Origin: Cymodocea nodosa
Lineage: Eukaryota; Streptophyta; Magnoliopsida; Alismatales; Cymodoceaceae
Assembly (NCBI GenBank): GCA_036874045.1
Contig: JAZBRI010000010.1
Coordinates: 1,880,001-1,944,000, forward strand
Direction of reading: 5' to 3'
Length of the DNA stretch: 64,000 nt
The notes below the pieces were generated by a model. That model did not search any database and had not been told where the DNA came from. It worked only from the letters and a program-made list of their open reading frames with translations. Positions within the stretch are counted from its first letter, which is position 1. Every line of letters begins with the position of its first letter. Made by a program: the position numbers and the translations under genes. Positions 61,401 through 64,000 of the stretch are shown piece after piece.

Positions 61401-63212
61401 ATAACCCTTCAATGAAAATATTAAGCAATGCCAAAAAGAAACACAACTCAGGTGATGCAAAACCAAAGAACAAATGTAAACCATATACAATCAATTTAAT
61501 GTGATACAGATATGGAGATAATTGCAATAGGCCAGTCAATGTCTGGTGAAAAGAAATATTACGTTAATTTTCAAAATAACTTGCAGGGATGTAAAACTGT
61601 AAATATTCTTAAAAAACTGCAAATATTATATTAGTGTTTAATATTTTTCCAAAGAATTACATATTCTTAAAACATCAAGCCATCTGAATTCTTAATATTT
61701 CATAAAAAATGTAAGTGAGCTTCCTAATGATATGAATTGGCTTTTAAGATACAAGGATTGTGTACACTTACTAACATCACAGAAGAAGGATTTAACTTGT
61801 GCAAAATTGGAAATTTAACCATATATGTTTAGTTCAGATCCCACTTGCAAAGCAAGGTTTCATTTGCAATGCTTGATTTGCACATTCAGAGTGAACAAAT
61901 AAAATGAGGATGATAAAATATGACATAGGTAAAGATACTGTTGATCAAAAGATAAAAAGTACAAATATAAAAACCATAAGTGAAAACTGAAAAACACCGT
62001 GCTACTAGAATCACCTGGCTCGGTAGCAAGATGCCACAGTTCTTTGACCGAGTCAATAAGTTTCTCAGTGGGAGCATGTAAGACAATAGTTGTAGAACCC
62101 ACAACACAGAGAATGCACCCAAGTACCCCAAACATATGCAACCTTTCATCTAAACAAAAGTGAGCTAGCACTGCACTGCATGGAAGAAATTTTGAAAGGA
62201 AAGTTGCAGAATAAGGATGTTTATAATAAATTAAATCTTTAGACAAACTGAACTGTTAGAATACCTGAATATGATACTGAGAGCTCCCAAAGGGGTCACC
62301 AGAATTGCAGGAGCAAATGCGTACGCAATAAAATTGGCAGCTTCGCCGCCAATCACTATTAAAAATAAGATGGCATCAGCATATGCATCCATTATCAGAG
62401 AAACTGACCAACTGTATGGTATTTCATTAGCAAAGAGGTTTCTAAGAAAAGTAAGTTCGGTGGTTTGTGAATAAACAGAAACATGTAAAATAGAAAATGA
62501 CTGTTTTTGAAATGTATGTAAAAGAGATAAGCTTGTGACTTGTCAGTGGTAAGTTTGTATGATAATTACGTGGCATCTGTGCGATTAGGATTTCATTGCA
62601 TCTCGTATTATCACGGATAAATCTTAAAATAAAAGGTAATAAAAAGTTGTATGCATCCTTGCCATCTAGCCCAAAAGGTAATAGGTCAGGCACCAAAGCC
62701 CGTGGTAGAAAGAATAATAGAAAACAAAAACTAGTATCCATCATGCTGCGTAAACAACCATATGCATTCTTGCCGCCTAGGCGAAAAGGCAGAGGGTCCA
62801 CATTTCTTACTGGTGATCATTCCAAGCCACCACCAAGGTTCATACAGGTACGAATATCCTCCCGATCCTGAGAACCACGAAAAGCAAATATCTTAAATGC
62901 AAATTCATGAAGGCTCCAGAAAAATTCGCCACATATCCAATCATTTGTCGATTCTATGCATAGCCTATTCCATCAGAAAAAATGACAGGCGTAGCGAAGT
63001 GTGCAACAAAAAAACGTGTTTTCCATCTCAAAACGACACTCGGATCCTGAATCGAGAGAAATGTGGAAAAGAACCGATCTTTGATGTTTACCGGCTCTGG
63101 TCCCACTCTGTCCGGCTTTCATCAACCCCTTCTTCTTGATGATAAAGCTAGACCCGATGAACACACTGGACGAGATCGCCAGAAGAAACCCCTTGACGTT
63201 ATCCGACACCAT
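58408..63212 (-). CDS. NIPA-type magnesium transporter (eight coding exons)
   Basis: Coding exons are 63212-63092, 62867-62811, 62355-62265, 62175-62015, 60868-60741, 60661-60524, 59727-59635 and 58566-58408. All borders are GT-AG and the phases match, giving 315 residues. The protein starts MVSDNVKGFLLAISSSVFIGSSFIIKKKGL and continues with GGYSYLYEP-WW, the LVTPLGALSIIFSAVLAHF stretch, [85 protein letters not shown] and DWDSQNATQIVTELCGFVTIVSGSFLLHKTR. These are the motifs of the NIPA (DUF803) family of about nine transmembrane helices, putative Mg2+ transporters of plasma membrane and endosomes. The length equals typical plant NIPAs. No internal stop or frameshift is seen, so the gene looks functional. 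Start: this ATG matches the family start; an in-frame ATG at 63323 would add 37 residues. Confidence 0.93.
62595..62800. repeat. Two-copy short repeat in NIPA intron 2
   Basis: Two related segments of about 45 bp, GTATGCATCCTTGCCATC... and ATATGCATTCTTGCCGCC..., each followed by an A-AAAGG and GGTC phrase, lie about 110 bp apart. They may come from a short interspersed element; I could not identify it. Confidence 0.5.
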
Positions 63213-63560
63213 CTCCACCGCCAACAGAAACCGTGCGCGCACGAAACGCCACCAAACGCAAGACCTAAGGAACAAATTCCCCTCGAGACGTAAGAACCGA
63301 CCAAAATAGCGAGCGGAACGCATCAACGTACCGGTACGAACAAAACCGGTGGTGGTGGAGGAAGGAAGGAAGACGCCTTGATCTCGGTATCAGAGAATGG
63401 AGGCCATGGGGAAGAAGACGAGGTGGTGGTGATGGCGATGGTGGTTATACATAGCCGCGACCCGTGAGGGAGCTCTCGACGGAGGAGAGCAGGGCGTAGC
63501 CGTTGCCGGTTTCTGTTTTGGCGGATGAAACGAAATGGAACGAAAGGAGCCAATTAAATG
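63213..63560 (-). promoter_or_regulatory. NIPA 5' leader and start of promoter
   Basis: GC-rich leader upstream of the start. A possible leader intron runs from a donor GTACGTTG near 63330 to an acceptor CCTTAG near 63268. If it is not spliced, the in-frame ATG at 63323 would extend the protein. Confidence 0.4.
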
Positions 63561-63683
63561 AAGGTTCTTTGCATTGCATGCACACCCCTGAACTATTCTA
63601 CTTTCCCATTCTCCCCTTGACGTTACATTAATTACACTTCAACCCTTACTTTTCTTGCTCCCTTTTACCCTCTTGTTTTGTTT

Positions 63684-63714
<31 letters not shown>

Positions 63715-64000
63715 CTATATCTAACCAACTTCTACCAGCAGAGAAGCTAATTATATGCAAATATCACGTGTAGTAGTTACCGAAGGAAAGAATTGCAAAT
63801 AAATTTAGTTATAAATGAATCAAAGGCATTCGATTATTGTTGTAAACTCTTCGTTTATTTTACCATTACGGGTGTGTTTGATTAATTCCACGTTTCATTC
63901 CTGAATAAGCCACATTTTTTGTGTTACATTTTCAACTATAAAATGTTTGTGATGCATTTTATGTTATTATAGCTTTTACAAATATGAATATTTTTCATTT
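63561..64000. other. Intergenic AT-rich sequence with a TA microsatellite
   Basis: A TA run is at about 63689-63713. Nothing else is supported to the window end. Confidence 0.7.

Noticed and set aside
62442-62801. 119-codon minus-strand ORF in NIPA intron 2
   Set aside because: It lies in an intron with good borders and repeats PLPF-LGGKNAY/LLPF-LDGKDAY, so it is a repeat-derived frame.
1-64000. CRISPR array, bacterial operons, rRNA or tRNA genes
   Set aside because: No regularly spaced identical repeats, no prokaryotic gene layout and no cloverleaf were seen; tRNA-like words are retroelement primer sites.

Overview
The window is nuclear DNA of a flowering plant, probably a eudicot. It is AT-rich and mostly made of old, nested transposable elements, with four recognisable host genes and one broken F-box gene embedded in them. 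The plant assignment rests on GT-AG introns, a PORR-domain organelle RNA-binding gene, plant-type UBP1/2 and NIPA genes, and plant retroelement lineages (Tat/Athila, Tekay and SIRE-like elements, RTE LINE, hAT, PIF/Harbinger). The sequence does not let me name the species.

Layout. 1-10603: degenerate Tat/Athila-type Ty3/gypsy elements on the minus strand with a tRNA-Asp primer site, carrying a solo LTR of their own family and a solo LTR of a SIRE-like Ty1/copia family. 10604-14281: a low-complexity spacer, a diverged gypsy LTR piece and a truncated Ty1/copia element. 14435-16139 (minus): a three-exon gene for a 405-residue protein with 81-bp coding repeats and a cysteine-rich tail. 16387-26296: a 9.9-kb Tekay-like chromovirus with two other solo LTRs nested in it; it appears to sit in the 5' leader intron of that gene, whose first exons seem to lie at 26363-26870. 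27196-27903: a frameshifted F-box gene copy next to a SIRE-like remnant that runs to about 34375 and holds a 2.25-kb solo LTR. 36893-37936 (plus): an intronless PORR gene. 39228-46615: a short copia-like LTR, a hAT pseudogene split by a Harbinger element, a threefold tandem repeat of a SIRE-like protease region, and another gypsy LTR. 47940-56857 (plus): a UBP1/UBP2-type ubiquitin protease whose 5.6-kb intron holds an RTE LINE that itself holds a TRIM. 58408-63212 (minus): an eight-exon NIPA-type magnesium transporter gene, convergent with the protease gene.

The strongest results are structural. Six insertions can be delimited to the base with TG...CA-type ends and matching 5-bp target duplications (a Harbinger element has a 3-bp one), giving a relative order of events. 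The LTRs of two unrelated superfamilies share one module of inverted repeats, an ACTTAAGT box and a CACGTG box. The four host genes show no operon-like or pathway link; their proximity looks incidental.
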